A stretch of 64,000 bases of DNA from Pachypanchax playfairii (taxonomy: Eukaryota; Chordata; Actinopteri; Cyprinodontiformes; Aplocheilidae), in contig SSNP01000040.1 in the NCBI GenBank assembly GCA_006937955.1, positions 1,443,446 through 1,507,445 of the forward strand, written 5' to 3'. Below the pieces are notes generated by a model that worked only from the letters and a program-made list of their open reading frames with translations, was not told where the DNA came from and ran no database searches. Position 1 is the first letter of the stretch. Each line of letters opens with the position of its first letter. This document shows positions 13,901 through 27,313 of this stretch, one piece after another. The position numbers and the translations under genes are program-made.

Positions 13901-16900
13901 TCCTTCAGGCAGGTGAGGTGCTCGTGATGTCAGGCCCCATCACAGATATCTGTTCTAATATCCCTCAACACTTGGCTGTCACATCACCACCCACCATTAA
14001 GTCATCGCTTGTGTCCAACACAGGGGCAGATCTGTGTGCTCTGTGTGCCTTTATCATACCCCAACCTCTCTGTGACAGACAGGACTGATCTCCCCTGCAG
14101 CAACCCTCCACCCTGCCAGTAAAAGGACAGCAGTGGAAAAAGCCCCCAAGGGGCCCACTGAGGATGGACTCATGAATCAAACATGCACCCGAAGCTTCCT
14201 TCTTATCACCGAGGTCAGCCCAGGCATTAATACGCCATGGCTCCAGGGAGCTACCTACTGTGACCTCCCCCAGTTTCCATGAACAGAAGGGCACAGTCCT
14301 CAGGAGCTAGACCAGTAAAAGAGGGCCTCCCTCCAACACAGTCACTTCACATTAAGTCTACATACTGAGAAAAGGGGCAACCGAGAGAGAAAGGGATGAA
14401 AAAGAACAAAAAGAGGTGCAGAAATGAAGCATGAGAGATTCAATAGGCAGAGAAGGAGAGAAAAGCAATATTCCTTGGTGCAATCCTGGGCAGAGAGTAA
14501 CACGTGGGTAAAATCGACTGTGTATACAGACCTTTTCAAACACCACCAATCTTCATTGGCCAGACGGGGTGTGATATATGTGACTGTCTTCCAGCGTAAA
14601 TTAGGCAGTCCAGCCTGCTGTGTGGTAAAGCATGACGGGGCCGGACAGAGCACTAACTCAGGAGGCCCGGTGCCACGCACACCAGCTTCTCTCTGATTTG
14701 CCGTGCCATAAATCACCAGCTGGGGGAAATGAATCGCTGTCCGTCCGAGCTGGATGCACCAGCTGGCACCGCCATCACCTGACCAGCAGGAGCTCATGCC
14801 GACACTGGTGTGGCTGAAATCAAGAAAAATGAGGCATGGAGGCAGACTGAGCCATACCCCTGCTCTCTCTCATTAGTCTCCTCTGGGCTTCCTCCACACA
14901 GAGCTCGTCTGAAGTGAAAGGGCACACAAAATATATTTCAGAGTGTCACCTGAGGGGAAGGGGGAAAAAAAAGAGGAAAGAAATGATCACCCCTGGTCTC
15001 CTCACAAATCAGTGTAGGACTGAACTGGCAGACAGTATTAGTGTTTCAGAACCAAGAGCTCAAAGAGACAGCAGGTATGACTGGAGCTCAGGGGGGGGAT
15101 GGGGGGTGACAGCTTTGTATTCACCCTTATTTAATGGAGTTATTTTACTGAAAGTAATGACTCAACCCTATTGGGGATTCCACTCTGCAATCAGATGTAG
15201 TTAACGAGAAAACATGTTGATGAATAGATTTTCACTTTTCAATATTGCTGAGTTGCTGGTGGAGAGCCCACTTATATGCTGACCGCTGCGATTATGAGAA
15301 GCTGTGTGGGCGTCAGAACTGAGGCACTCATCAGGAAAATGGGTTGAAATTGCTTCAATACAGCCACATAGAGAGTTGGAGAGATCCAAAATAATATACA
15401 CTTGATCCTCTACAATGGACAAAGGGTTGCTGTTTACCTTTGATGTTCTGAGTTGTGGATTCAAAACATTTTTCTTTTTTTTTGCATTAATTTTTATTTC
15501 CTGTCAAAGCCACAGTATTGTCATAAAAGTCAAGGATAGTTAAAGCTGTATTATGAAAGTAGTCAGAGTAAATTAACAGAAACTGTCTAGATTGATTGAA
15601 ATTTTTAAGCTTTCCATCTGAAAATGACTGGCAAGGCCAATTTCTTTTGAACCCCCGCAGCTCTTTCAGGCCAGATTTCATTGGTCCAAAGAAGGCCTGT
15701 CAAGCAGTAAGTCCATCACTGTCTCAGATATGGAGGATTATATCTTTCCTGCCCAGAGACATTTGCAGATCACTGTGTGGTAATGAATGGCAGGAAGGCT
15801 GAGGAAATGTGCTGTGGGCTGGCTGAAGCTTGCAAGGTCAAGCCTGGCCTGGCAGCATGCCCCAGGCTCAAACCTCTCCAGTGTGGTGACCCACCCCCCC
15901 CAATCCCCCACCACCACCACCACACACAGATGTCCAGGTGTGTACTCATATGTCCAAAGCCAGCCATCAATCGGCTGGTCAGCCAGTAATTGACCACAGC
16001 ATCAGTTTGACATCTGTTTTGAGAGGAAATCAGATTCATCAGTGAGTCTAAATCATCAACATATGAAATAACCAGATAAAGGAATGTAACACTGTTCTGA
16101 ACATTCCAGGTAAATGAATGAGACATTTTCATCACTAAAAAAAACAAAAAACAAATTCAAAAATTTTTTCCCAGATGTTGACTGTTGTTATTCTGTTGAT
16201 TCCTGTAGTTCTTACCAGCTGCTGCATCTGCAAATATATTTTTGCTTATTTGTATTTAGTTATTTCATGTTTTAAAACTCCATGATCATGAGTAGGTGAG
16301 TGTGAGGAACATGCAGCCCGTCTTCATGTACAAGAATCCAATATGGCGGCGCCTGGAAATACTTTGGCTTCACTTTTGTACGTTAAAACTAAAGCAAGGT
16401 GTGTCATCTCTAAAGTGCCAGTGGCCTAAAGACTGTCGTCTTCTTCACAAACTCAGAAACTGATCAGTCAACTCAGCTGAACTTTTTACAGGTTTCATCT
16501 CTTTGCATTAGAATAACATGGAACCAGTTGATATGAATAAAGTTGAGTCTGCTCCTTCTGATTTGAGAGCAGATTCTTTAAAGGATTGTTTTTATTTGTC
16601 ACCTTTATTAAATCATCTGCCACAAAGCAGAATTTAATCTAAGTTCAATTTAATTGTCAAAACATCCAAAGTGTCAAAAATAGACTGTCAAATATTTTTT
16701 AATATCTGATCACTACAGTATACTGTATGTGATATTTGCATTTTTTAAATGAAATTACTGTCATTAACTGTGTTGATGTGAATCAGTGACAATAAAAACA
16801 ACTGCTTTCTGTTTCCTGTCCTCTTCTCAGCAGCTGTCATCACCTTCTGCTCCCAGCTGTACCCTCAGCGCACCACCTTCGTTTCAGTCATAATCATGAA

Positions 16901-17373
16901 GCAATGCTAATGCAGTGCACTGAGAGGTTTGCGTTGCCCTCTCTGGAACATCATTTCCCAGCTGCCTGGGCCCTTGAGTTGACCACCCCAGGGAGGAGGA
17001 AGAGGAAGTCATTACTGCTATCACAGTCAGACACAGACCCTACGCTGCCAGACAGCCCCTCAAACTCATAAAGTCCTTGATGACTTCAGTAAAACATCCA
17101 ATTTCTGTTGGAACCCATTTATAACGACAAATAGAAATCAATCACTCTAACAACAGCATGTTCCTCAAGAATCATTCTGCTTATTTGACTGCACAGAACC
17201 CCCCCCCCCCAAAAAAATGAGAGAATATTTTCCTCTAAGAGGGGTTTCCTATCCACATCTCCGGGATATTCATAATTCATCATCTTCGATTCCTGACATC
17301 TGCCACTGATTGTGCCATTGGGTTGGCTAGAATTAGGCACTCCTGGGAGAAGAGTTAATGTGCTGGTGGGCCA

Positions 17374-17610
17374 GCACGTGCACCGCGGCAGGGGAGGGGC
17401 TGAGGTTTGGATGGAGGATTGAGGCCGGAGCGGCAGGAGCCTTTCACACTCCTAATGTGTAATTAGGAGCCATTTTGGAGCGCTGCCTTCCTGCACTGAA
17501 ATTAGCTGCCTTTTATTAATCAGACAGGCCAGTTCAATGACACGTTGGTCTCCCTATAATCTAACACAAAGCGTTGCTCTTAATTACAAAGTGGGAGAGA
17601 CGAGGCTGCA
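17374..17610. promoter_or_regulatory. candidate conserved non-coding element rich in homeodomain cores
   Basis: This patch is GC-richer than its surroundings and holds several TAAT/ATTA cores: an inverted pair at 17449-17469, TTATTAATC near 17514-17522 and TTAATTAC near 17580-17587. There is an E-box-like CACGTG at about 17373-17378. No coding signal is present. The grouping resembles vertebrate developmental enhancers, but conservation cannot be judged from a single sequence. Confidence 0.25.
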
Positions 17611-20600
17611 GCTCCCACATGACCCCCATCTGCTCAGTTTCTGAGCTGCAGAATGCAGACAAAATAAATATTTAAGCATTAAATTCCTCAAGCCAAACTA
17701 AAATAATAAGTCCTAATGTTTCATCAGAAATTCTTCCAATCTGAGTCGCTATTGAAATGCTTTACATATGAAGAGGAAGGCATACCAAGAGCATAACTCT
17801 CAGAGGTACTCAGTCCCTGAAATGATTTGCATTTGCCCAATGTCAGCCCCACTTGAATGAAAGATTATACATAATATGTGACTACAAGCACTGGTCCTCT
17901 TTTGCAGAGTTAAGTGTTGTGACCCTGACTACGTTCATCAGAGCTGATGCCCTGATGACTGCAGATGAGGACTACGCACTTCAGTGTTCAGTCTCAGCAG
18001 CAGCAACTTCTTTTTCTTTTCATTACACATTTAATGGAAAAGATCACAAGAGCATCAAAAGTAGCACATGTTGGGCAAATTAGCACCAAACTCCTGATGT
18101 CTTTTCAACTGCTGGAACAAAACCTCGAGAAAAAAGAAGCATCACATCCTTTAAAAAAAAGAGATGAAGTTTCAGACAGTTAATTATGTTTAAAAAGTGA
18201 ACGAGACCAAAACAAACCAGACTGACAATAAGTTTCCATAATGTAAGAGCCGAGCTTATTGTTTCCTAACCTTCTTTGCACACATTTTTATAAAGGTCAC
18301 AATCAGAAAAAGGTTTGTTTGCTTCAAAATTCCTTAAAATTGCCTCCCCAGTAATGCTATCCTCTTGCATTTGAATACAATCATGCAAAAATGGCCACTT
18401 TTTTGTCTCTAGTATTTTCAAAAAGCTCAATGCATATTTATGAATATTGTTGTAGTGCCAGCCATCCCTATAATCTTCTAGGAAAATGCAGAAAGTAAAA
18501 AATGACCAAATCCTTTAAAAAGCCAACTAGAGTGCAGTTTATTTATTTATTTCACCACCAAGGACTCTAACTGCTGATTAACAAACAGGAAGTGGATGAT
18601 TGACCACCTTCCTCTCAAATCAGCAGGAAGGTTTCACACTCCAAAGCCGAGACTACTTTAGCATTTGTGACAGCAAATGTATGAGAGAATGGGCTTATTG
18701 AAGGAATCATGAAAAGAAATATGAAATAAAGAAAAATTATACAGGGTCAGTGAGTGAAGGTCCTGAATTATCTGGGCTCAGCTTGAAACGATGTCCTGTG
18801 AAACAGCCACGCAGGCATGGGATCACGCTTCTGAGAAATGAAAAATGTCAGCATTATTTATAGATATACAAGAACTGAAGGCCAAACTAGGACTGAACTA
18901 AACAACATCTACATGTATATGAGACACACTGGGCTCATTATTGAAATAGTAATGTTCACAGACAAGATAAATGATTGTATTTATTTATTTAGTCAGAAAA
19001 AGAGTTTAATGTAACAACTTATGTAAAGTCCTGCACTGTTTACACTTTTGCAACTTTTACGATCCCCGTTCAGTTTAACGTGTAACTCATTATTTACTTA
19101 AGTATAGAGACAATCAGTAAGAGAGAAAAAGTAAAAACTCGGGTCCTAAGTTCAGTACAACCCTCCTAACAGAGACGTAGACTTCAGATAGTTGATGTTT
19201 TTAATTATAGTGTGAAGTCAAAAGCAGAAGAACTTTTATATAAATGTATTGGAACATTATCTGTCTCGTCAACACACTTCAAATGTATTCTGGTATTTAC
19301 TCATAACGTATTTTTTTAATGTAAAACTGCATTGATTTTACATTTACATAACTAAGCATGTTTTTAATTATATAACATATGGTGTGCAGGCCAGTTTATT
19401 AACAACTCTAAATGATTCTAACAAAACTTTATTGTAAAGTATAGCCCCCCCCACACCCTTCTGTCCTCAACGGCACCATCAGTGATTTTAGAGACAAGAT
19501 TCTTCTTTTCTCAGGGAAAGAAGAAAAAGCAGAAACTGTCATTATCATGACAGCAGAAGCGGTGTAGCAGTTGGAGAGTCATAATTAGCATTCAGAGTGA
19601 AAAGCGGGATTATGTGACCACTGGCAGAGTTTCGAAGTTCTGGCCCAGTGGACACAGAGTGTGAGCTCCACATGGGACTCCCCAGGGAGCGAGACATGCT
19701 GGGGTTTTCAGAGGGGTTATTGGACTGTGCTGTTTCTCTGACTGTGAACCACTGGGGACCAGAGCAGAGGTGCCTGGTGCACTGAAGCCTGAGTGTGACA
19801 CCTGGGCTGTCCGTCATGGCCACAAACACTGACAATGTGACACTTGACAGGATAGGAGTTGAGGCTGTAACACCAGAAGTCAAGACCCAGCTGACAGTAA
19901 GGATGAAAGGCGTGCAGTTCAACTCAATAATTTCTGCGACACCCTTAAATCCAAGCCTGTGAGTCGCCCCCTCCCTTTCCTCGCCTTTGCTCAGTGTTCA
20001 TGGCTCTTTAAATAAATCAAGATCTCAAGGATGCTGAGCACATCAATTAGAGCGGTTTGATCAGACTGTATATGTGTGTGTATTAATCAACAGTGTGAGG
20101 CGTGCAACAAGCCAAAAAGAGACAGGAGGGAGGGCTGCGGTACCAAAGAGCTTCGAGAGCTCAGTCAAACGGGCTCTTAAGATGGATTTTCCAGTCTCCA
20201 TCACTAAACTGAACTGATATCCAATTATGTTCTCCACATCGACAAGCTAACGGAGCAGCTGTGAGCGGGAAAAAGCTCACATTGTCAGAATTGTCCAGGC
20301 ACGAGGCAGAGAAACCCGAGACCTTGAAGGAGATGTCACAAGGAGGCCAGAGTCAGCTGCTTGAGTGAGCGATGGTCCACACGCTTGCCTGAAAGCATGA
20401 CATTGCCGAAGGGGGAAAAACACCATTTTATCATTCAGTGCGATTCGCACCCTCTCTCCCTGTCAAACATGCCATATGTCCCCGTCACAGGTCGTCTTGC
20501 TGGCTTATCGAGTGTGACAGGGCTATTCACACACTGCTCCCAATCAGACACCATCTCCTGCAGAAGAAAAAATCTCCACTGTAGCACAGTGACGGGCTGT

Positions 20601-23600
20601 CAGGCGGAGGGCACCAACCTCCACAGGGCCTCGGCTCAGAGTCTGCCCATCTGAGGGGGGAAAGGGGGCAAAGGCCACGGGGGTTATACTGGGAGATAAG
20701 TCTCAGGCATCCACACGAGCAAACAACTCATGCACACTCACACTTTTCTGTCTTTATTCAGTCTGCAACAAGACAGCAGTTTAAACGACACACATACATA
20801 TCAAACTGTCAAACAGAAGCGTTATTAAAAGTGTTGCTAAAGCTCACATGTGCCAGTTCTGAGCCTGAACAGTGGCTGAAGCTGCGACTGCTGCCACACT
20901 GTTTATAAAAACTCACTTTAAACATTTTGTCCAGTGCATTTCACTTGACACCCCGCTGGATGATGCGGATCACTGGGAATGTGAGGCAGGTTATTTGCCT
21001 GACAGGAAGCAGAGGAAGTATGTAAACCTCACCTGGGACTCCATGCAGGGATCCGGTCACCAGACAATTTTCCTAACCAGCAGACCATACAAAGCTCCTT
21101 TATGTGTTACTCCAACCTGTAGCTACAAGTAGGAAGGACCAGAGGTCACCAGAACCCACACATGCCTAACGCAGTCTCTGAGCTTTGAAGATTTGCTCCT
21201 CTGGACACAACCGTCCGAACTTTGAAGGAATCCTAGTTGTACCGGAGCCACTTGGCAGCAAACACAAAAACACTGCAAATGCTGAATATATTCACTAAGT
21301 GAGCAATCAGCTGCAAAGTGGGCAGAAAATTACACTTGTCCCCCTCCCGTGATGATATGCATAAAGAAATAAATCAGAAGGAGCTGAGGGCCAGGAGGGA
21401 AAAGTGCTATCACCTGATCTGTCTTCTGTTAAAAAGAAACACGATTTGGCGACTCAGCTCTTCAGAAAAACAGCCACAACCATCATGGTACAATTTTATA
21501 AGAGAGATTTCTGTGAAATGATTGCTAATCTATGCAAAAAAGCAATCAGTGACTCATTCATAATGCATGAGCAACGAGACACCAATTTTGCTACGCTTTC
21601 GGATTATTAGATGTTATCACCAATGCAGCAGATGAAATATGAACACTCCTACCTGTTTTATTGTAATTATATGACTGCAGTGGCCCAGACGTACTGTACA
21701 CTGGTGGTGGGGGGGGGGTGAAGAAGAAACATACAGAGAGAGACAGACCATCAAATTGAACATCCATTACTATCTGACTGCAGATAGCTCGAGATGGGAA
21801 TATTTGTTTCTAACAGCTTTATGTATCCATTTGTGCCGTGATTTATCAACCTAAAAGCGGCAGTTTTAAGTACATCTGGCTGACATTTTAATGGTCCATC
21901 AATCACATCATGCCACGTGGTAACATTTTGAGATCACCCTCCTCTGAGCAGCTGGGGGGGGAATCCAATAAACTGGCTGCAATCCCAGGGAAATTATGAG
22001 AACCTATTTTGAATTCAAAACAAGTTCATAGTATGAATGTTAGATAAGCCGCTTCTCAATTTAATGCAAATCAAATTTCAATGAGGATGTTTTTTATTTA
22101 TATTATAGACCCGCTTAAAGTATATAAATTTCCGCTTCAATTTAAAACCTTACAAAAACAAAAAATAATAATAAAAATTCCTGGTTGGATTATTGTATTT
22201 ACATTATTTTTCTTCATGAGAGAAATTGTGTTCTATACAAGAGCCTCCGTCACCCAAAACAACCGTATGTTTAAGTCACAAATCATCTAAATATAGTGAA
22301 TATAGTCTCACAAATCTTAAACAGCACTTTTTCCATTCTTCTTCTGTTTAGACATAAGAAAATCCAGGAAGTCTGACTTTTTAAACACGAGTGTTAACGT
22401 GTCTGAATAGCACCTGGAAGCCTTGTGAAAGGCTCTGACAGATCTCATACTCTTACAATCGGGGCGACTCTGACACAAGGGATTTGCTCTTAAAACGGAG
22501 CACAGTCAGGATGAAGGGTGGTATAAAAATCAATGAGGCTTTTCAAAGGTAACATGAAAAACCAGCGCCTTAGACTGCAATTAAAAAAAAAGAGGGAGAG
22601 ACAGAGAGAGAGAGGGAGAGAGAGAGAGCACTCCTGGTGCTTAGGGAAGGCAGAGTTATGTTGCACGTGCCCTCGACTTCACAGGATCAATTACAGGATC
22701 AATACTTAAGACATGACACAATTCCATAATGGAAAGTGGGACTGCAGTGTGTCATGTGTTTCACATATATTTACAATTGTTCAGCACAAGCAGCAGGTCT
22801 GTGCTCTGTGGAGCTGTTTCATAAAGATGACAGAGAGGTAGACCAAACAGATCCTCCAGGTGGAAACCTCAGCTGAAATGTTTTGACTACGTTAAGGAGG
22901 GTTAAAACAGGGTCCCAGCGAGGGTGGTGGGCCCGCAAAGTCTAAATATGTCTGAATCTGAGGGAGGGTAACATGATCAGGCTAGGACAGATGGAAATTA
23001 AAATATAGAACAATTTTTTTATATATATTTTAATTGGCAAATTTTCAATTTAAAAGTTTTAAACAGAAATATCAACTTGAATCACTTGATTTTTTTTTTT
23101 CTTTTACAGCACAGATAGGTTTAGTTACATAGTCTCTGCTTTATTTTCTGTCCTTTGGTTTTTTATGGAAATGGATGGGGCTGATAAATGGACCTCAATC
23201 CCCTGAGAGGAGCTCCTGCAGTCGATATGCAGATAAGATCTGTTGTCCTGAGTGCTAAAGTACAGTGAGTGACATCAGCTGTGGTGACGGCTCGGCTCAC
23301 AAGTGTCATCGGTTTTGGCTGACTTAAGCAGCAGTAGTTCTGTGTTTACTGAGATAAATATACTCTCATTGGTCAGATCGTTTAAAACATCCAATCAGTT
23401 ATACATTACTTTGGTCTGAGCATCGTTTTAAAGAAAAAAAACATGTAAATACATTCTTAAAAACTACCATTTAGACTCTGAAAAGGGGTCTCAAGGTTTC
23501 TTTTTGGTTCTGTTTTTTTAAAAGGATTCAATTTAATAAACATCAAATCACAGGAATACTTTCTTTTTGCAATAAAAAGATTTTTATGTGCAAAGAGAAG

Positions 23601-24770
23601 TGGTCACGTCGGAAAAATGTAATTATATTTGCAAAAATTGTGAAAAAAGTGAATTTAGTAGGCTTGAAAGGAATCGTTCCAAATATTAGTCTCAGAGTTG
23701 AAGATCATTTTCTGCAGCTTGTTAAACAGCAGCAGGGTGAGAAATCATGAAGCTGGTTTCTGGATCATCTCTTGGTATCATTTGGGTTTTGAACAGACTG
23801 TTAAACTCACTGATACGAGGTGAAGAACAGAAGATTTACACACTCTCCTGAAGCTTGATCCCTTAAATAAAACAAGGAAAGATTAAAAGACTTTTAAAAC
23901 CAGTTCTAAATGCTTGAATAAACTTTGTGTTGCAGTCTGAGGAGCTCAAAGCAAATGTTAGAGAATGTAAAACAAACTCCACGGAGTTCTTTGAGGGCAC
24001 ATCTCACACCCTGCTGTCTTAATCAGACCCCTGCTATAGAGACTGGCCTCCGACCCCCCACTTACTAAAAGGGCAAACACCCCCCAGAGGATCATATTGC
24101 TCCATCATGACAGAGAAGAGCTCGTGATGTTGATGTTGCCTCAGTCGTTGTGTTTTTATGAACGCTGAGAGACGGACGGTGGCACAAATCATCCCTGCTG
24201 TGAGTAATTCCTCTTCCAGTTTGGGACACAAAAAACGGCTCCAAACACGTTTTCAACTAAAACAATCAATAACAAATCATATGTACTAAATCCCCATCAG
24301 CAAACAACTCAGGACATCAGCATCATGAGATTTTGTCAGTCAGATTTTATTCTGTATTTAGTCTTAATGGTTCCTGACAAGCGTTTCACCAGTGGACGGC
24401 GGACCAGAGGGAATGTGCCAGAGTGTGCGAGACCACTCAGCAAATTCACATTCAGCGTTTCATTCCTGCTGCTTGGACAAAATGAATTATTCATCCTCGC
24501 TTCGCTCGCGTTGATTCACCCCGACAAAACTCTCTAAAACACCCAAAATGTTCAATGATTCCTCCATGTCCCTCGTCACCACCAGGGCAGCACACTGTAA
24601 ATCTCTCATTCTTACATTCTCCCCATATCCTTGACCCCCCGCCCCGATCCCTCCCTCCCTCCCCAGGTCAGCCGAAATAATCTCAGACCCTCCTTAGATT
24701 CTATTCATCAGAGCAGAAAGAAGTAGGCACTGACATTGATATAAAAAAATACCATCTGTGCCTTGAAAAA

Positions 24771-24780
24771 NNNNNNNNNN
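24771..24780. other. assembly gap (10 N) followed by poly(A) tract
   Basis: Ten N are followed by an A run to about 24806. The gap sits inside a homopolymer, so the likely cause is failed assembly of a long A tract. Confidence 0.97.
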
Positions 24781-24812
<32 letters not shown>

Positions 24813-25983
24813 TGAAAGAAAATGAGACAGAAAATAAAAAGAGGGGCTTCAAATAAAACTGGCTTCGTTGTCTCCATCTTGTCCCTCCTGGAAACACCCA
24901 CCCGCCCCCGCCTTCCCACCCCTCTCTCATGCTCTCCTCAATGCCATTTCAATTGAAAAGCACAGTGGTAATTAAATTCCAGCAGGGGTTAGGGGCAACT
25001 GTGCAGCACACTGACAGGGGGGCTGCCCTGACATAAAGATGACACAATTCAAGAGGACAGAGGGGGCACCACGCAGAAAAAAGAAGGAAAGAAAGAAATA
25101 GGAGGGAGGTTGACAAATGCTGTTTATTCACGTAGCCTGCCAGATTTGGACCGCTCAATCTTCATGACATTTAAAAAACAAAAAAATGAAATGGATATTC
25201 AAACTGAGCCGAATCCCACGGTAACCTTTACCACAAATCAGGGATCCTGGAAAACAGATCGGTCTCCTGCATCCGTGGTATTTACAGCATATTTTGGGAT
25301 GCTTAGGAGGATGAGCGAGTAGATGGAAGGAGAATTTTGGGAAAGCTGTTGTGTGTTTGTGTTTGTGTCAGCACAAATGTGTAACTCCGAAGAAAGCTGG
25401 TTGTTGTTTATTCACGCCATAGCAGAGCTAATCCTGAACCTCCAGAGAGGCCTCGCACTCCTGCTGTCCTTCTTTCTCCACCCTCCATTAGCAAAACAAA
25501 ACAACCAGTTAGTATTTAACTGGAGAGAGAGAGAGATAAAACTCCAGAGATCATAGAAATGTCTGCATAAATCTGATATTACAATTTAAAAATTAAATAT
25601 CAGAGAAACAGAAATAATATGTTGAACATTCAGTTTAAAAAACGGCATCAATTCGCCTTCGATTAACAGAATCTGTGTTTTGTTTTCATATTGATCATTT
25701 CCTGACAAGTCCATGTCGATATGATCATCTTCATTCTAACATCCTCTCACATCCTTCTATATTAAAGATACTAGAAACACTAAATGACTTTAAATAATGT
25801 AATTCATTTAAATCATGAAGGTTCTAATAGTTTAATCATCTGCAGGAAAATCTGATCCAACCTGACAGTCCATCACCGCTCAGGCTGGTTTAACAGTATT
25901 TGTGTTACTCTGCTGCCATCTAGTGGACAAAGAACTTAGTACGACTGAGCAATTCACCCAAATCCTTACTGATAATTGCTAGT

Positions 25984-25989
25984 TTTATT
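25984..25989 (-). terminator. candidate poly(A) signal of mvk
   Basis: TTTATT on the + strand reads AATAAA on the mvk strand, 168 bp beyond the mvk stop codon. It is the nearest canonical signal seen downstream of that gene. Confidence 0.45.
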
Positions 25990-26156
25990 AAAAATATTCC
26001 TTTTAACTCAAGAAAATCTATTAATAGTATATAAAAATCTTGTTCTGCTTATTTTGGAGTTCAGTCTCAGTTCATCAAATTAGTTCAGTATATCTCAGGT
26101 CTGAGCAACAGAAAGTCAGAAAGTGCATCATCTTCATGTTCCACCACATATGAGCC

Positions 26157-26854
26157 TCAGTAACGATTTAAAACCTCCAGAATTTCTTCTTTGACAGAAG
26201 AGATAGAATGCTGCTGCACGCCAGGTCCACCGATACTCGTTTCCCAGCAGTCAAAGCCGCAGTCTCTCAAGTCCTGCACCGTGCTCTGCACAACCAACGA
26301 GTCGGTTTCTACAAAAAAGAACCAAAACAAGTGAGAATGTTTTTATGATGAAAATAAGAACAAAAGCTGCTGAATGCAAAGAGTGAGGTGTGTCTGAGCT
26401 ACAGCTGGTTATATGAAGGGAAACAGCAGAAAGACGAAACATTGGAATCCCTTTGAGTATCTCATAGAAACAGAGATAATCATTTATACAGACGAGCAGC
26501 AACACGAATGCTAAACATACTTCCAGTTGAGGTTATGTAACGTGAGATGAAGCTTCCGAGAACAAAGACTCAATAACTTGGTGCATCATTTACTTCAAAG
26601 AGCATTAAACTAAAGAGCGTTGAGTATAAAGATGTCCTCCTAAGAAAGCAGTTGTGTTTCACAAAGAAAAGCTTTAGAAGAAAATAAATACACAACATTT
26701 GGAAATTTATTTAGGGGATTTAGAACTTATTAAAAATTCAGTATGCTACAGGCTGCAGGCATCAACAAAGACTCAACTCACAGGTTACTCTGTTTGTTTG
26801 CTTTGTCAAAGAGAGGTTCATATAAAGTTTCCCTCTAAGTGGTTCCACTGTTGT

Positions 26855-26892
<38 letters not shown>

Positions 26893-27277
26893 CCCGTAAT
26901 CCAACTTCTGTGAGTCAGTTTCATTAATTCAGTTTGACGAACTGATCTGATAGGATGTGAGTGACGGGAAGTAATGAGTGTTTAAAAGGACAGAGGTGTG
27001 TGTGTGTGTGTGTTCTTGTTTTTCTACCCTACTGAGGACCAGTTTCCAGACATCTACTATCCTTCTGGGACTCCCCTTTTTAGGGTTAGGGGTTAGGTTT
27101 ATAGGTATGGTGTGAATAGAGTTTTAGTTAGTCTTAGGGTTAGTTATAGATCAGTAATGGTTAAGGTTAGGAAAAGGGTTTGGGTTAGGTATAAATCTAG
27201 TTACTAAAATCAATGGAAGTCAATGGACGGTCCCCATAAGGATAACAAAACACACTTGTGTGTGTGTGTGTGTGTGT

Positions 27278-27313
<36 letters not shown>

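Larger units (their letters stand above)
10901..26156. other. gene-free intergenic sequence with scattered candidate regulatory patches
   Basis: No exon chain or recognisable protein was found on either strand. Frames of 100-150 codons (13.2-13.6 kb, 14.3-14.8 kb) have no family motif and overlap one another. The stretch includes GA-rich simple sequence (22594-22628), a C/CA-rich tract (15893-15928), a short gap (24771-24780) and less AT-rich patches near 14, 17.4 and 25 kb that look like unique rather than repetitive DNA. Confidence 0.5.

Noticed and set aside
14342..14797. 151-codon open frame on the - strand
   Set aside because: Composition is unremarkable non-coding, frames on both strands overlap, and no domain is recognisable.
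16341..16350. ATATGGCGGC, a YY1-like motif that could mark a promoter
   Set aside because: It is isolated, with no CpG-rich context or exon downstream; one short motif is not enough.
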